Part shown: positions 33,780 through 44,700 of the stretch, in pieces
Layout: each line of letters starts with the position of its first letter
Numbering within the stretch: the stretch's first letter is position 1
From: Candidatus Coprenecus merdigallinarum
GTDB lineage: Bacteria > Bacteroidota > Bacteroidia > Bacteroidales > UBA932
Assembly (NCBI GenBank): GCA_018712545.1
Contig: DVGV01000008.1
Span: 1 to 64,000 of the forward strand
Direction of reading: 5' to 3'
Length of the DNA: 64,000 nt
The notes under the pieces: model-generated
The model's database searches: none
What the model was told of the DNA's origin: nothing
Seen by the model: only the letters and a program-made list of their open reading frames with translations
Program-made: the position numbers and the translations under genes

Positions 33780-35639
33780 TTAGTTAATAATATCCTTTAC
33801 CAGGTAGTGGAGCCAAAGCTCGAGGTTGGTGTAGCGGCCGGTGGGGTCGAGAGTTTTCGCGGAGCCGTCGGCCGGGTTGTTCCTGTCCAGGTCGAACCTG
33901 TCCTCCCAGTCATCGGGAATGCCATCACCGTCGGTATCGGTCCAGGGCTCGCCGGAGGCGTATTCGGGCCAGCCTCCTACATCGTTCTGTGAGTCGATGA
34001 TGCCGCCGTCGGAGCCTTTGGAACCGGTGAAGGTGTATGCCCCTTCTCTGGTTTCCCGGACAATTCTTCCGTCGACCTCATCCCTGACCAGGGATGCACC
34101 GGCATGGCTGAGGACACTTTCATATGCATCCCCGGCTGACTGGATGTCGATATAGGAACCGTTGTATGATATGTCGAAGGGGGAGTTGGAGCGGATGCCC
34201 GAGATATCGCCGCCTGGCAGGGACGCATTCCCGGTGTTTGGGTGGATGCCGGCCCAGTTGTCGGTGTTGACCTCATCGATGAGGTACAGGTAGTCATCGC
34301 GGAGCTCGGGTGACGAGCCGTCAAACCAGTTGTCGGCTACGTAGAACTTTCCCCAGACTCCCTTTGCGTTGGTGTTCGACCCGTCGTCGGCATTGGGGCT
34401 GAATATCCTGTTGACCAGGACTTTCTTCTCATTTGTGGCCGCTCCGGGCTTGTAGTAGTTGGCTATGAAATTGAAGGAACCGCCCTCGCCGGCATATCCG
34501 GAGTTGTCGGGACCCCAGTTGTAGAATACGTTGTTGACCAGCTCGGTCCTCTCATTCTCAGGCACGCCTGTGTAGCGGCTGCCGCAGAGACGGGGATTGC
34601 GGCTGGAGTTGTGGGCGATCAGGTTGTGGTGGAAGGATGCCGGGGTACCGCCCCAGATGCCCGCGTAGCCGTGATTGCCTTTGGGGTGAACGGAGTTTTT
34701 CAGACTTTCGCTGATGATGCACCACTGCATTGTGAAGTTGGTGTTGTCATAGGCGGAGGCGCATTCGTCCGTGCTCCAGCTGAAGGAGCAGTGGTCGATG
34801 ATGATGTTGCTGTGCTCCCGGATGAAGATGCCGTCTGCGTCTTTCTCCGAAGAGCCGTTGCCGTCACCGGTCCTTACGCGTATGAAGCGGATTATGACGT
34901 TGTCGGCCTTGACGTTTAGGGGATATCCCGCCAGGCAGATGCCGTCGCCGGGAGCGGTCTGGCCGGCGATAGTGATGTCGCCGTCATTGATGTCCAGACT
35001 GCGGGAGAGATGTATCACTCCGCTCACGTCGAAGACGATGGTGCGGGGCCCTTCATGGTCGACGGCCCAGCGGAATGATCCGGTGCCGTTGTCATTGAGA
35101 TTGGTCACGCGGTATACCTTCCCTCCGCGTCCTCCTGTGGTGAACATTCCGCAGCCCTGGGCTGTCGGGAATGCCCTTACAAGACCGTCGTTCTCATCCT
35201 CGGGGAGACCCAGTTCGGCGATGAGGTCGTCTCCGACGTCGGGAGGCTCGGGAAGTCCTCCCGGGGTGCCGGTAACCGGCTCGGAGTATTCCGATTCGAA
35301 GGTGCCGTTGTGGCTGGCGACTGAGAAACTATAGGTTGTTCCCGTGGTGAGGTCTGAAACGGTGACTGTGGTGTCGCGTGTGGAACTGGCCGAATGACGG
35401 GTGCTGTCCGCCTCGAGCAGTCTCCAATAGTAGTAGTCAGCCTCATCCACAGGACTCCATGCAAAAGTCAGGGATGTTTCTGAATAAGAGACCAGACGTA
35501 CGTTCCTGGGCACTCCGTCCGTCTCCCCGCCATCGGGTACAGGGGTCTTGTCGCATCCGCAGAACAGGACTGACGGAACCGCCACGAGCGAGGCAATGGT
35601 GGAGAACCTCCAGAAGTTAAATTTACTGAACTTTTTCAT
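33780..35639 (-). CDS. Pectate lyase, polysaccharide lyase family 1, with fibronectin III domain
   Basis: 619 residues from [12 protein letters not shown], a lipoprotein signal (VLFCGCDK). The longer frame to 35675 would overlap the GH105 gene and is rejected. An FnIII domain (about 30-115) is followed by a PL1 beta-helix: [35 protein letters not shown] and [10 protein letters not shown]. These carry the calcium-site acidic residues and the catalytic Arg region. The C-terminal [14 protein letters not shown] is a calcium-binding thrombospondin-3-like repeat. It cuts polygalacturonan by beta-elimination and feeds the GH105-KduI-KduD branch. Confidence 0.9.
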   Translation of the reverse strand: MKKFSKFNFWRFSTIASLVAVPSVLFCGCDKTPVPDGGETDGVPRNVRLVSYSETSLTFAWSPVDEADYYYWRLLEADSTRHSASSTRDTTVTVSDLTTGTTYSFSVASHNGTFESEYSEPVTGTPGGLPEPPDVGDDLIAELGLPEDENDGLVRAFPTAQGCGMFTTGGRGGKVYRVTNLNDNGTGSFRWAVDHEGPRTIVFDVSGVIHLSRSLDINDGDITIAGQTAPGDGICLAGYPLNVKADNVIIRFIRVRTGDGNGSSEKDADGIFIREHSNIIIDHCSFSWSTDECASAYDNTNFTMQWCIISESLKNSVHPKGNHGYAGIWGGTPASFHHNLIAHNSSRNPRLCGSRYTGVPENERTELVNNVFYNWGPDNSGYAGEGGSFNFIANYYKPGAATNEKKVLVNRIFSPNADDGSNTNAKGVWGKFYVADNWFDGSSPELRDDYLYLIDEVNTDNWAGIHPNTGNASLPGGDISGIRSNSPFDISYNGSYIDIQSAGDAYESVLSHAGASLVRDEVDGRIVRETREGAYTFTGSKGSDGGIIDSQNDVGGWPEYASGEPWTDTDGDGIPDDWEDRFDLDRNNPADGSAKTLDPTGRYTNLELWLHYLVKDIIN

Positions 35640-35649
35640 ATCTCTGCTG

Positions 35650-36897
35650 CTAATTAAAAAGTCTGTCGTATTCAAGACTTGCGTTGATGTAGGGACCTAT
35701 TCCCTTGGGATCGTTGCTGCGTCTCTTTTCATTGATGTAGTAGTCGTAGTCGCCGCTGCGGTTCTCCTTGCCGCCGAGTCCCGCCACCTCGCAGCAGTCC
35801 TTGATGGCGGGCAGGCCCTGCTCATCGGTGTAGAGGAAATAGTCGAGGAAGCCCTCGTAGGTGCTCCTGGCCCAGTCCTTGAGATCGGGGGAGAGGTAGC
35901 CCATGCGCACTCCCTTGAGGAGGGAGTAGGAGAACATGGCGGAGCAGGTGGCCTCGAGGTAGTTGCCCTCGCGTCCGGGGCAGTCGAGGACCTGGTACCA
36001 CATGCCTGTGGCGGGGTCAGCGTAGTCGGGCAGTACTTCGTAGATGCCCTGCAGTATGGCGATGAGGGAGTCGCGTCCCTCGGTCCCGGCCGGAATGTAG
36101 TCCAGGGCATCCACAATGCCCATGGTGTACCAGCCCAGGGCCCTGCCCCAGGCGTGGTCGGACTGACCGGTGAGGGAGTCGCTCCAGAACATCTGCCTTG
36201 ACTCGTCCCAGGCATGGCGGTAGAGGCCGGTGGCGGGGTCGTAGGTGTGCCTGGCCACGGTAAGGAAATGATTGATGACGTCCCTGTAGATGGAGTCTCT
36301 GTCTTCAGGGGCGTCGTAAAGGGTCGCATAGTGGGCGTAGAAGGGCTGGGCCATGTACAGGCCGTCCAGCCACATCTGATGGGGGTAGGTCTGCTTGTGC
36401 CAGAAGCCGCCCTCGGAGGTGCGGGGATGGTCCTTGAGCTGGTCGCGCAGGGTCTGCATGGCGGTCATCCAGCGGGCGTCGCCGGTGCGGTCGTAGAGGA
36501 CGAAGAGGGCGTTGCCGGGGCAGACGTGGTCGGTGTTGAAGTTGGACTTCTTGTACTTGTAGATGACGCCGGCGGTGTCCACCGCTCTTTCGTACCAGTC
36601 CTGCACGTAATCGAAAATGTCCTGATACCCGGGAGCCTCGCCGTATGCCTCCCATACTTCGAGGAAGGACATCAGCTCGAGGCCGGTGGTGTAGTTCCAC
36701 TTGAGCCGTCCCTCCATCCCGTCGAGGTATGTGCCGTCGGGGCAGCGGGTCATCTCGGCGCGGACCATGCTCAGGGCATTGGCCTTGCCGTCAATGCGGG
36801 AGCTCCCTGATGAGCAGGATGCGCTCAGCAGGAGGAGTGTTCCTGCCGCCGCTGCTGTGATTATTGATAATATTGATAATGTAGTGTACCGTTTCAT
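35650..36897 (-). CDS. Unsaturated rhamnogalacturonyl hydrolase, family GH105
   Basis: The 415-residue protein has a lipoprotein-type signal (Cys28 in LLSASCSS). The (alpha/alpha)6 barrel motifs are [18 protein letters not shown] (D123/H124), [12 protein letters not shown] with the catalytic D178, and [14 protein letters not shown] near 255. These match GH105 enzymes that hydrate the double bond of unsaturated uronides made by lyases, releasing 5-keto-4-deoxyuronate for KduI. It sits 21 bases after the CE12-CE8 gene and 10 bases before the PL1 gene. Confidence 0.92.
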   Translation of the reverse strand: MKRYTTLSILSIITAAAAGTLLLLSASCSSGSSRIDGKANALSMVRAEMTRCPDGTYLDGMEGRLKWNYTTGLELMSFLEVWEAYGEAPGYQDIFDYVQDWYERAVDTAGVIYKYKKSNFNTDHVCPGNALFVLYDRTGDARWMTAMQTLRDQLKDHPRTSEGGFWHKQTYPHQMWLDGLYMAQPFYAHYATLYDAPEDRDSIYRDVINHFLTVARHTYDPATGLYRHAWDESRQMFWSDSLTGQSDHAWGRALGWYTMGIVDALDYIPAGTEGRDSLIAILQGIYEVLPDYADPATGMWYQVLDCPGREGNYLEATCSAMFSYSLLKGVRMGYLSPDLKDWARSTYEGFLDYFLYTDEQGLPAIKDCCEVAGLGGKENRSGDYDYYINEKRRSNDPKGIGPYINASLEYDRLFN

Positions 36898-36918
36898 ATT
36901 GTCCTTGCTTGTATTGTC

Positions 36919-38643
36919 CTACCTGTTGTCCTCGGGGTTCCAGGCCCTGGTGTCGGTGTCCTGGTGCATTACCTTCTCAAAGGTGTATTCGGCCGCCTGC
37001 TTCCTGGTCAGCTGGGTAGACCATTTTACCCTGGTGTCAGGAGAGGCGCCGGGACCGTAGCTGCCGTACTCCGCGTAGAATGCGGTGCCCTCACCGGAGG
37101 GCCAGAGTTCCCGGGGCCAGCTCTTCCAGCCGTCGGGATGGATGTGGGAGCCGAGCTCGCAGTCGATGAAGACGGTGTTGGCGTAGGGCCTCCAGGGACG
37201 GCCGAGGTAGACCTTGTCCACGCCCTCGGCGGCGGTCAGGCGGCAGTTGTGGAAGACGTAGCCGTATTTCTGGCCTTCGGGGGTGGAGGCTGCCGTCACG
37301 TAGCTGTTCTTCTTGCTGTGTATAGTACAGTTCTCGAAGTAGGCGACGGAGGGGCCGAAGATGAAGTCGGTGGTGCCCTCGATGTAGCAGTTCAGGAAGT
37401 AGTTGCGGCAGGGACCGCCTTCCTTGTTCCAGCGTCCGTAGGTGTAGATGGTGTCCTGGTTGGCGATGATGCGGCAGTTCTTGAAATAGATGCAGTCGCC
37501 GTTGGTGAAGAGGGCCACTGCCTGGCCTATCTCCTTGCCCTCGCCGGCGGGGTTGAGTATCGTGAGGTTCTCGACGGTCACGTAGGAGGAGTGGATGTAG
37601 AACCCGGCGCTGCCCGATGTGCCGACATTGAAGTCTCTGCCGGGCCACATCTGTTTGGCGTACTTGCCGCAGGAAATGACGGTGCTGTCGGCGCTCTCAC
37701 CGATGATGTGGAGGCGGAACTTGTTGTGGGGGATGGTTACCATCTCGTTGTAGACCCCGTTGCGGATCAGGATCCTGGTAATCTCCTCGTGGGAGTAGTC
37801 GGGGCAGGCGTCGATGGCTTCCTGCACTGTGAAGTAGTCGCCGGTACCGTCCTGGGCCACTACGATATCGTAGTAGACGAAGTGGCGGGCTATCTCGGGA
37901 AGCTGCTTGGCTATCTCGCCGCAGATCAGACTTGCTACCTTGCGGGCACCCCTGGCGTTGGTATGGGTGTTGTCGGTCTTGCCCTCGGGCATGGCGGGAA
38001 CCGTGCCGGGTGCGACCCACATGAAATATTCGCGTGAGGCGGTGTCACCCAGGCTCTTGAGCCAGTCCATGGTGACCTTGGTGATGTCGAGGAGGGTGAC
38101 ATTCTCCTGCTCTGCCACCTGCTTCATGGCCTGGGGATAGTCCTCCAGGCAGGTCTCGTCGAGGGTATCGGCCTTGAACCATCTGCGGGAGACGGGGGTG
38201 AGGAGGACGGGGGTGGCGCCTTTCTCGCGGGCTACCTTTATATAGTGGCGCAGGTTGTCCTGGTAGGCTCCCCATGCGGCGGCGTAGCGGGTGGTGTCGG
38301 ACTGCTTGGAGTCATTGTGCCCGAACTGGATGAAGAGGTAGTCCCCCTTCTTTAGATTGGCCTCGACCTTGGCCCAGTGGCCCAGGGTCATGAAACTCTT
38401 GGTGCTGCGGCCGTTGTGGGCGTAGTTGATGACATTGACGCTGTCATCCAGGAAGTTGGGAAACATCATTCCCCAGCCACGCTCGGGGTTGCCTCCGCTC
38501 AGGTCCTTGGGGGCCATGGTGGAGTCGCCGATGAGGTGGATGGTGAAGCTGCTGCGCTCCTGTTCGGCAGAGGATGTCAGCAGGAGGGAGGCAGCGGCTG
38601 TTGCGAGGATGAGCGTAATAGTTCTGATTGTCGTCTTTATCAT
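36919..38643 (-). CDS. CE12-CE8 fusion: pectin acetylesterase plus pectin methylesterase
   Basis: The 574-residue protein has a signal peptide, then an SGNH acetylesterase domain (about 33-250; GDST with S41, and D224/H227 in DNTHTNARGA). A pectin methylesterase beta-helix (about 258-565) follows. CE8 residues are QDTIY (D397), TTDFIFG (D426) and YLGRPWR (R482, W484). One polypeptide thus removes both acetyl and methyl groups from galacturonan before lyase and GH28 cutting. The two domains are usually separate genes, but such fusions are known in gut Bacteroidota. It lies 62 bases after the GH28 gene. Confidence 0.93.
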   Translation of the reverse strand: MIKTTIRTITLILATAAASLLLTSSAEQERSSFTIHLIGDSTMAPKDLSGGNPERGWGMMFPNFLDDSVNVINYAHNGRSTKSFMTLGHWAKVEANLKKGDYLFIQFGHNDSKQSDTTRYAAAWGAYQDNLRHYIKVAREKGATPVLLTPVSRRWFKADTLDETCLEDYPQAMKQVAEQENVTLLDITKVTMDWLKSLGDTASREYFMWVAPGTVPAMPEGKTDNTHTNARGARKVASLICGEIAKQLPEIARHFVYYDIVVAQDGTGDYFTVQEAIDACPDYSHEEITRILIRNGVYNEMVTIPHNKFRLHIIGESADSTVISCGKYAKQMWPGRDFNVGTSGSAGFYIHSSYVTVENLTILNPAGEGKEIGQAVALFTNGDCIYFKNCRIIANQDTIYTYGRWNKEGGPCRNYFLNCYIEGTTDFIFGPSVAYFENCTIHSKKNSYVTAASTPEGQKYGYVFHNCRLTAAEGVDKVYLGRPWRPYANTVFIDCELGSHIHPDGWKSWPRELWPSGEGTAFYAEYGSYGPGASPDTRVKWSTQLTRKQAAEYTFEKVMHQDTDTRAWNPEDNR

Positions 38644-38705
38644 GGTTCTATGGTCAGTTACAGCGTTCGTGCCGTACCGGCTGTATCAGTCGGTACGGCT
38701 TTCGG

Positions 38706-40337
38706 TTACTTTTCGGTATATTCGTAATTCTCAACTTTGTATGTGATGACGGGCTCTCCCTCCTCAGGATGAATCGTCACGTTGGTAAGGGTCACGTCCT
38801 TGGAGAAGCATATCTGTGCTCCGGTGCGGCTGGAGATGACGCAGTCGGTGACATGGATGTTGGAGACGGGCATCTCCGGCAGGCCGTTGAAGTACATGGC
38901 GCGGGAGGCTCCGTTGCAGACTACGCGCTCGATGTAGATGTCGCGGAACTCCGGAGTGGTCTCGTCCACGGGCATGGGCTCGGGCTCCTTGTAGTTACTC
39001 TGCTGTTTCATGGCGTCTACTGCGGACATGTTGCCGTAGAAGAGGTCGAAGAGCAGGGGCTCGGTTACGATATCGGTCATGTAGATGTCCCGGATGAATA
39101 TGTTCCTGACTACGCCTCCGCGGCCTCTCTTGCTCTTGAAGCGCAGGCCTACGTCGGTGCCGAGGAAGCGGCAGTTGGACACTACTATGTTCTCGACCCC
39201 GCCGGACATCTCGCTGCCGACTACGAATCCGCCGTGGCCGTGGTAGACGAAGCAGTTGTCGATGAGCAGGTTCCTGGTGGGCATGGCCCTGCGGCGGCCG
39301 TCCTCGTCCTTGCCGGACTTGATGCAGATGCCGTCGTCACCTACGTCGAATGACGAATTGGTCAGGATTACGTTCTCACACGACTCGATGTCGATGCCGT
39401 CCCCGTTCTGGGAGTATGCCGGGTTGCGTACGACGATATCGTTCACGATAACGTTGGTGCACATCAGGGGATGTATGTTCCATGCGGGAGAATTCTGGAA
39501 TGTGGGGCCCTCGAGGAGGACGTTCTCGCACTCGCGGATGCTTACCATCACGGGACGGAGGAAGTCCCTGACGCTCTCCCAGAACTCGTCGTCGAACTCG
39601 CCGACAGGGACATTCAGGCCCTTGTCGCTGAGCTGCTCCGCGCGGATGTAGTCCTCGGACGGATACCAGGTGTTGCCCTTATCGTTGAGCACGCCGCCGG
39701 AGGCCACCTTTTCTTTCCACTGGGAAGACGTGACCTTGGATTTCTTCAAAGGTCTCCATGCGTCACCGGAGCCGTCGATCACTCCCTCGCCTGTGATGGA
39801 GATGTTTTTCTCCCTGTAGGCATTGATGGGAGAGGTGCAGCGGCGGGTGTCGAGTCCCTCGAAGGATGTCTCTATGATGGGATATAGGGTTTTGTCGGAA
39901 GAGAACAGGATGACCGCATTCTTGTCCAGATGCAGGTCAATGTTGCTTTTCAGAGTGATGGGGCCGGTGAGCCAGATGCCTGCGGGTACATCCAGATGGC
40001 CGCCTCCCTGTTTGGAAAGAGCGTCTATGGCGCGTGCGAATGCGGCTGTGTTGAGGGTGACTCCGTCTCCGGTGCCGCCGAAGTCGATAAGGGAAACGCG
40101 CCTGTCGGGGATGGAGGGCCTGGTCACGACAGGCATGCTGAAAGGAAGATTTTCATAAAGATAGGCGAATTCATAGCTTACGTCCGTGTTTGTTTCGGGC
40201 ACGTACACGGTGCCGACATGGGGGGCGGACATCCCCTGTGCTTCGGAAGAAGTGGCGCTAAGGGACGATCCCGTCATGCAGAATATGTAGATAGTTAATG
40301 CGTTAGCAAGACGCTTCAAAAGGCTGTAAGATTTCAC
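38706..40337 (-). CDS. Polygalacturonase, glycoside hydrolase family 28
   Basis: The 543-residue protein has a signal peptide and a GH28 right-handed beta-helix. Catalytic Asp residues appear in NGDGID (311-316) and VGDDGICIKSG (332-342), with GHGG (367-370) and the Arg/Lys pair in RFKSKRGRGG (399-408). It hydrolyses polygalacturonan, giving galacturonate for the Uxa branch; the extended N-terminal part (about 40-80) is common in exo-acting members. It is the first gene of the long minus-strand unit and carries the operator-like site in its promoter. Confidence 0.92.
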   Translation of the reverse strand: MKSYSLLKRLANALTIYIFCMTGSSLSATSSEAQGMSAPHVGTVYVPETNTDVSYEFAYLYENLPFSMPVVTRPSIPDRRVSLIDFGGTGDGVTLNTAAFARAIDALSKQGGGHLDVPAGIWLTGPITLKSNIDLHLDKNAVILFSSDKTLYPIIETSFEGLDTRRCTSPINAYREKNISITGEGVIDGSGDAWRPLKKSKVTSSQWKEKVASGGVLNDKGNTWYPSEDYIRAEQLSDKGLNVPVGEFDDEFWESVRDFLRPVMVSIRECENVLLEGPTFQNSPAWNIHPLMCTNVIVNDIVVRNPAYSQNGDGIDIESCENVILTNSSFDVGDDGICIKSGKDEDGRRRAMPTRNLLIDNCFVYHGHGGFVVGSEMSGGVENIVVSNCRFLGTDVGLRFKSKRGRGGVVRNIFIRDIYMTDIVTEPLLFDLFYGNMSAVDAMKQQSNYKEPEPMPVDETTPEFRDIYIERVVCNGASRAMYFNGLPEMPVSNIHVTDCVISSRTGAQICFSKDVTLTNVTIHPEEGEPVITYKVENYEYTEK

Positions 40338-40364
40338 GCGTGTCGAATTTAGTAATTACTGTTA

Positions 40365-40372
40365 CAAAGATA
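40365..40372 (-). promoter_or_regulatory. -7 promoter box for the pectin operon
   Basis: The minus strand reads TATCTTTG (TAnnTTTG), 27 bases before the GH28 start codon. The -33 distance falls inside the operator-like site at 40378-40401. Confidence 0.6.
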
Positions 40373-40377
40373 AGTAT

Positions 40378-40401
40378 ATTTCCGTTCCCGTGCACGAAAA
40401 T
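40378..40401. promoter_or_regulatory. Operator-like site upstream of the pectin operon
   Basis: It matches the kdgK palindrome in 21 of 24 bases; the right half (GTGCACGAAAAT) is exact and the left half has three changes. It begins 5 bases upstream of the -7 box. A further partial half (TGCACGG) lies at 40413-40419. Confidence 0.75.
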
Positions 40402-40428
40402 ATTTAAAAAAATGCACGGCAATTACAC

Positions 40429-40471
40429 AAAAGCAAAATCCGCCGTCGGGGCTGATGTCCCGACAGCGGAT
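40429..40471 (-). terminator. Rho-independent terminator of the metal efflux operon
   Basis: ATCCGC-CGTCGGG pairs with CCCGAC-A-GCGGAT around an 8-nt loop. On the minus strand it is followed by a T-rich run (TTTTGCTTTT). It lies 26 bases after the TolC-like gene. Confidence 0.85.
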
Positions 40472-40496
40472 ATGATTGGGTCAGCGCAACAGAATG

Positions 40497-41708
40497 TTAC
40501 AGCCTGTTCTTGTAGAGTTCAGCCAGCAGCCTGCGGTATTGGTTTTCCAGGGTGAGATAGGTGGAGATGTTGCCGTAGACGTTGTCGGCCTCGACGTAGT
40601 AGTCGATGACAGACATCTGGCCGGCGAGGACAGCGGACTTGAGGGCTTCGAGAGTGCCGTGCATCAGGGGTACGTCGTAGGTCCGGACGGCTGAGTGAAT
40701 CTGCTGCAGCTCGTTGTAGCGGGACTGGAGCTGGGTCTCGGCCTGCAGGCGGGCGTTCTCGAGCTCACTCTGGGCTGCGGTGTGGCGTGCCTCGGCGATC
40801 TTCGTCTTGTTGCGGGAGGAGAAGAGGGGCAGGGAGGCGCCGACCAGGAAGCCGTGGCTGGCCTCTGTCATGGAAGTGTTGCGGCGGTAGCCGACCTCGA
40901 ACTTGGGCAGCCAGTTCTGCCTGTTGACCTTGATTTCCTGGGCGGCGGCTTCTACGGAGGCCTCTGCGGAGAGGATTCCGGCGTCGGTGGCCATTACCTC
41001 GGCGTAGAACTCATCGTAGTTCACTACCTCTGCGGCAGCAGGGTATTGAGCCGTCAGCAGTTCCACGGGGATATTGCCGTTCATGGCCCTGAGGGTCTGG
41101 AGAGTATTCTGCCGTGCAGCCTCGTTCTGGGCCGCGAGGGTGCGGACGTTCATCCGCTCCATTTTCACCTTATTGACCTCTATGATATTTGCGCCTCCCT
41201 CGGAGAAGCGTTTCTCCATCAGGGCGAGGAGTTCGTCGGCGTTGGCCATCCTGGTATCCAGCAGCTCTTTTTCCTGATTGAGCCGGACGAGGTCGAGGCA
41301 CAGGAGCTGGGCCTGCAGGAGGATGTCCCTGCGCTGGAGGGCGTACTGCATGTCGAGGACCTCGTTCTGCAGCTTACCGGATTTGCCCCTCGAGACGTAC
41401 TGCGAGGGGAAGTCGAAGCCCATGGAGACTACGAGCTCGGAGCTGGCGACTCCGTCATAGCCGCGGGTGAAGAAGGGGCTGTAGGATACGGAGAGGTCCT
41501 GCTGGATGTTGTTCTGGGCCTGGATCTCGAGCCGGGAGGCCTCGTTGTTCTGCCGGAGGGCGCGGAGCTCGAGGTTGTTCCTCTCCACTGCTGCCAGCAC
41601 CGAGTCGATGCTCTCCATGCTCTGGGCCCGGAGGCTGCCGCAGGGCATGGCGGAAAGACCCAGCGCTGCGGCGGTCAGAAACGGTAGTATATTGTTCAAT
41701 ATTTTCAT
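40497..41708 (-). CDS. TolC/CusC-like outer-membrane efflux protein
   Basis: 403 residues from MKILNNILPFLTAAALG (signal peptide ending near SLRAQS). An upstream ATG at 41741 is possible but would overlap the CusA gene. Two outer-membrane efflux repeats rich in coiled-coil helices (about 30-215 and 220-400) are present, with the typical AEARHTAAQSELENARLQAE-type helix. It forms the outer-membrane channel of the RND pump encoded just upstream. It has the usual length for the CusC group in Bacteroidota, and a strong terminator follows. Confidence 0.88.
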   Translation of the reverse strand: MKILNNILPFLTAAALGLSAMPCGSLRAQSMESIDSVLAAVERNNLELRALRQNNEASRLEIQAQNNIQQDLSVSYSPFFTRGYDGVASSELVVSMGFDFPSQYVSRGKSGKLQNEVLDMQYALQRRDILLQAQLLCLDLVRLNQEKELLDTRMANADELLALMEKRFSEGGANIIEVNKVKMERMNVRTLAAQNEAARQNTLQTLRAMNGNIPVELLTAQYPAAAEVVNYDEFYAEVMATDAGILSAEASVEAAAQEIKVNRQNWLPKFEVGYRRNTSMTEASHGFLVGASLPLFSSRNKTKIAEARHTAAQSELENARLQAETQLQSRYNELQQIHSAVRTYDVPLMHGTLEALKSAVLAGQMSVIDYYVEADNVYGNISTYLTLENQYRRLLAELYKNRL

Positions 41709-41721
41709 TGTATATGTCGTA

Positions 41722-44700
41722 TTAATTCTTAGCTTGTTCAATGTTCTCGGCCCTGCGCTCGCGGCGGTGCATCCAGTCGTAGACTATCGGTACGATGAAG
41801 CCGTTGAGCAGGGTGGAGGTGAGCAGTCCTCCGAGGATGACCTTGGCCATGGGGCTCTGGATCTCGTTGCCGGGCAGGTCGCCGTTGATGGCCAGGGGAA
41901 TCATGGCGAGGGCTGAGGAGAGGGCCGTCATCAGGATGGGGTTGAGGCGGTCCAGGGAGCCCTGGAGGATGCACTCGCGGACGCTGAGATGCTCCTCGGT
42001 GTGCAGATGGTTGTAGCGGTTGATCAGCAGCATGCCGTTGCGGGTGGCGATACCGAAGAGGGCGATGAAGCCGATGATGGCCGGGATGCTGAGCTCGCCG
42101 GAGGTGATGATCAGGGCAAATACGCCTCCGATCAGGGCCAGCGGCAGATTGAGCAGCACGACTCCGCTCTGGCGGGCGTTCTTGAACTCCATGTACAGCA
42201 GCAGGAAGATGACGATGATGCTCATGATGGAGGTCAGCATGAGGGTGCGGCTGGCGGCCTGCTCGCTCTCGAACTGTCCGCCGTATTCGATGTGGTAGCC
42301 TTCGGGCAGCACGATCTCCTCGTCCACTATCTTCTGGATGTCGTTCACCACTCCGCGCAGGTCGCGTCCGCGGGTATTGGCGGAGATGACGACCTTACGC
42401 TTCACGTTCTCGCGGTTGATGGTGTTGGGGCCCATCGAGGACTCCACGTCCGCTACGTAGGAGAGGGGAATCTTGCAGCCGTCTGCATCGTCGATCATCA
42501 GGTTGCGGATGCTCTCCATGTCACCGCGGTTGTCCTCCGAGGCACGGACCACTAGGTTGAAGGTCTTGCCCTCCTCGTAGACCTGCGATACGGTCTCGCC
42601 GGCCATGTTCACTGTCACGAACTCGGCGAATGCCGGCAGGGAGATGCCGTAACGGGCGAGCATGTCCCGCTTGGGGGTGATCTTGAGCTCTGGACGCTCG
42701 ATCTGCTGCTCGACATTGAGGTCGGCTATGCCCTCCACATCGCTGATGGCGCTCTTGATGCGGTTGCCTATGACGAACATGTCGTTGAGGTTGTCTCCGA
42801 AGAGCTTGATGGCGATGCTGGCCTGGGTGCCGCTGAGCATGGCGTCTATACGGTGGCTGATGGGCTGGCCTATCTCTATATTGGCTCCGGTGATGGTAGA
42901 GAGTTTCTCACGCACCTCATCCAGAACCTCCGCGTGGGAGCGCTCATCCAATATAAAAGGTGCCTCTATCTCGGATACATTGACTCCGAGGGCGTGTTCG
43001 TCCAGCTCGGCGCGGCCGGTCTTGCGGGCTACGGTCTGTATCTCGGGTATGGTCAGCAGCAGCTCCTCGGCCTGCCGTCCTATCCTGTCGGACTCCTCGA
43101 GGGAGACTCCGGGCAGGGAGCTGACGTTGATGGTGAACGAGCCTTCGTTAAATGAGGGCAGGAAGCTGTGGCCGAGGGTGAAGAAGAGGCCGAGGGCGGC
43201 GGCGAAAAGTGCCAGGGTGGAACCGCCTACTATGGCCTTGTGGTTGAGGGCCCAGTTAAGCCCGTTGCGGTAGTGCTTCTTGAGCCATACGGCTACGAAG
43301 GCCTCCTTGGGCACCTTGGTGCTGTGCTTCTTGCCGCCAAGGAGGTAGGAGCAGAGCACCGGCGTCAGGGTCAGGGCCACGATGGTCGAGGCGAAGAGGG
43401 CTACGATGAAGGATATTCCGAGGGGAATGAGCATCCTGCCTTCCATGCCGCTGAGGAAGAAGAGGGGCACGAAGCTGACGATGATGATCAGGGTCGAGTT
43501 CAGAATCGGCATACGCACCTCCTTCGAGGCGTTGAACACCACGTCGACCACCGGCAGCCGCTTGTCGGGCGGCAGGGCCCGGTTCTCCCGCAGATGCTTC
43601 CAGACATTCTCCACGTCCACTATCGCGTCGTCCACGAGGGAGCCTATGGCGATGGCCATACCTCCGAGACTCATGGTGTTGAGGCTCAGCCCGAGGGCAT
43701 CGAGCACGAGAATCGTGACGAGCAGCGAGAGGGGCAGGGTGATGAGCGAGATTATGGTGGTGCGGAAATTGGCCAGGAAGACGAAGAGGACGATGACCAC
43801 GAAGATGGCGCCCTCGTAGAGTGAGCGTTTTACATTGTTGATCGAGTTCTCGATAAATGTGGCCTGACGGAAGATGTCGGTGGACACATGCACGTCGGCG
43901 GGCAGGTTCTTCTGCAGGTCGGCGATGGCTGCGTCCAGTTTCTCGGTCAGCTCGATGGTGCCGGTGTTGGGCTGCTTGGTGACTGTCAGCAGTACGGCCG
44001 GCTTGCCGCGCTCAGAGGCCAGACCGAGCTTGGGCTGCTGGGCGCCGATGCGCACGTCGGCCACATCCTCGAGGGTCACGGGCATCCCGCTCTCGGTGGT
44101 CTTGATGACCGCAGCGGCCATCTCCTGCACGTCCTGGGTCGATACCACTCCGCGCACGATGTACTCGCTGCCGTATTCGTAGATGACACCTCCGTTGGTG
44201 TTCTGGTTCATGCCGCGGGTCACCTCCATCACTTCGCCGAGGGTGACGCCGTAGTGCTTCATCTTCTCGGGATGGATGAGGACCTGATACTCCTTGATGT
44301 CACCTCCGAGCACCGCTACCTGGGCCACACCTCCGGTGGAGAGCAGCCTGGGACGGAAGGTCCAGTCGGCCAATGTCCTGAGGTCCAGCATCGAGGTGCT
44401 GTCGGCGGTCAGGGACACTATCAGCAGCTCTCCGAGGATGGAGGACTGGGGGCCGAGGGTCGGAGTTCCGGAGTTGTCCGGCAGGTCGTCGGCGGCCGCG
44501 GCCAGCTTCTCGGATACAATCTGGCGGGCAAGGTAGATATCAGTGCCCCAGTCGAACTCTACCCATACTACGGAGAATCCGTTGGTCGAGGAGGAACGCA
44601 CCCTGCGCACTCCGGTGGCGCCGTTGACGGCCGTCTCGATGGGGAAGGTCACGAGCTGCTCTACTTCCTCCGCGGCCATGCCGCCCGCCTCGGTCATGAC

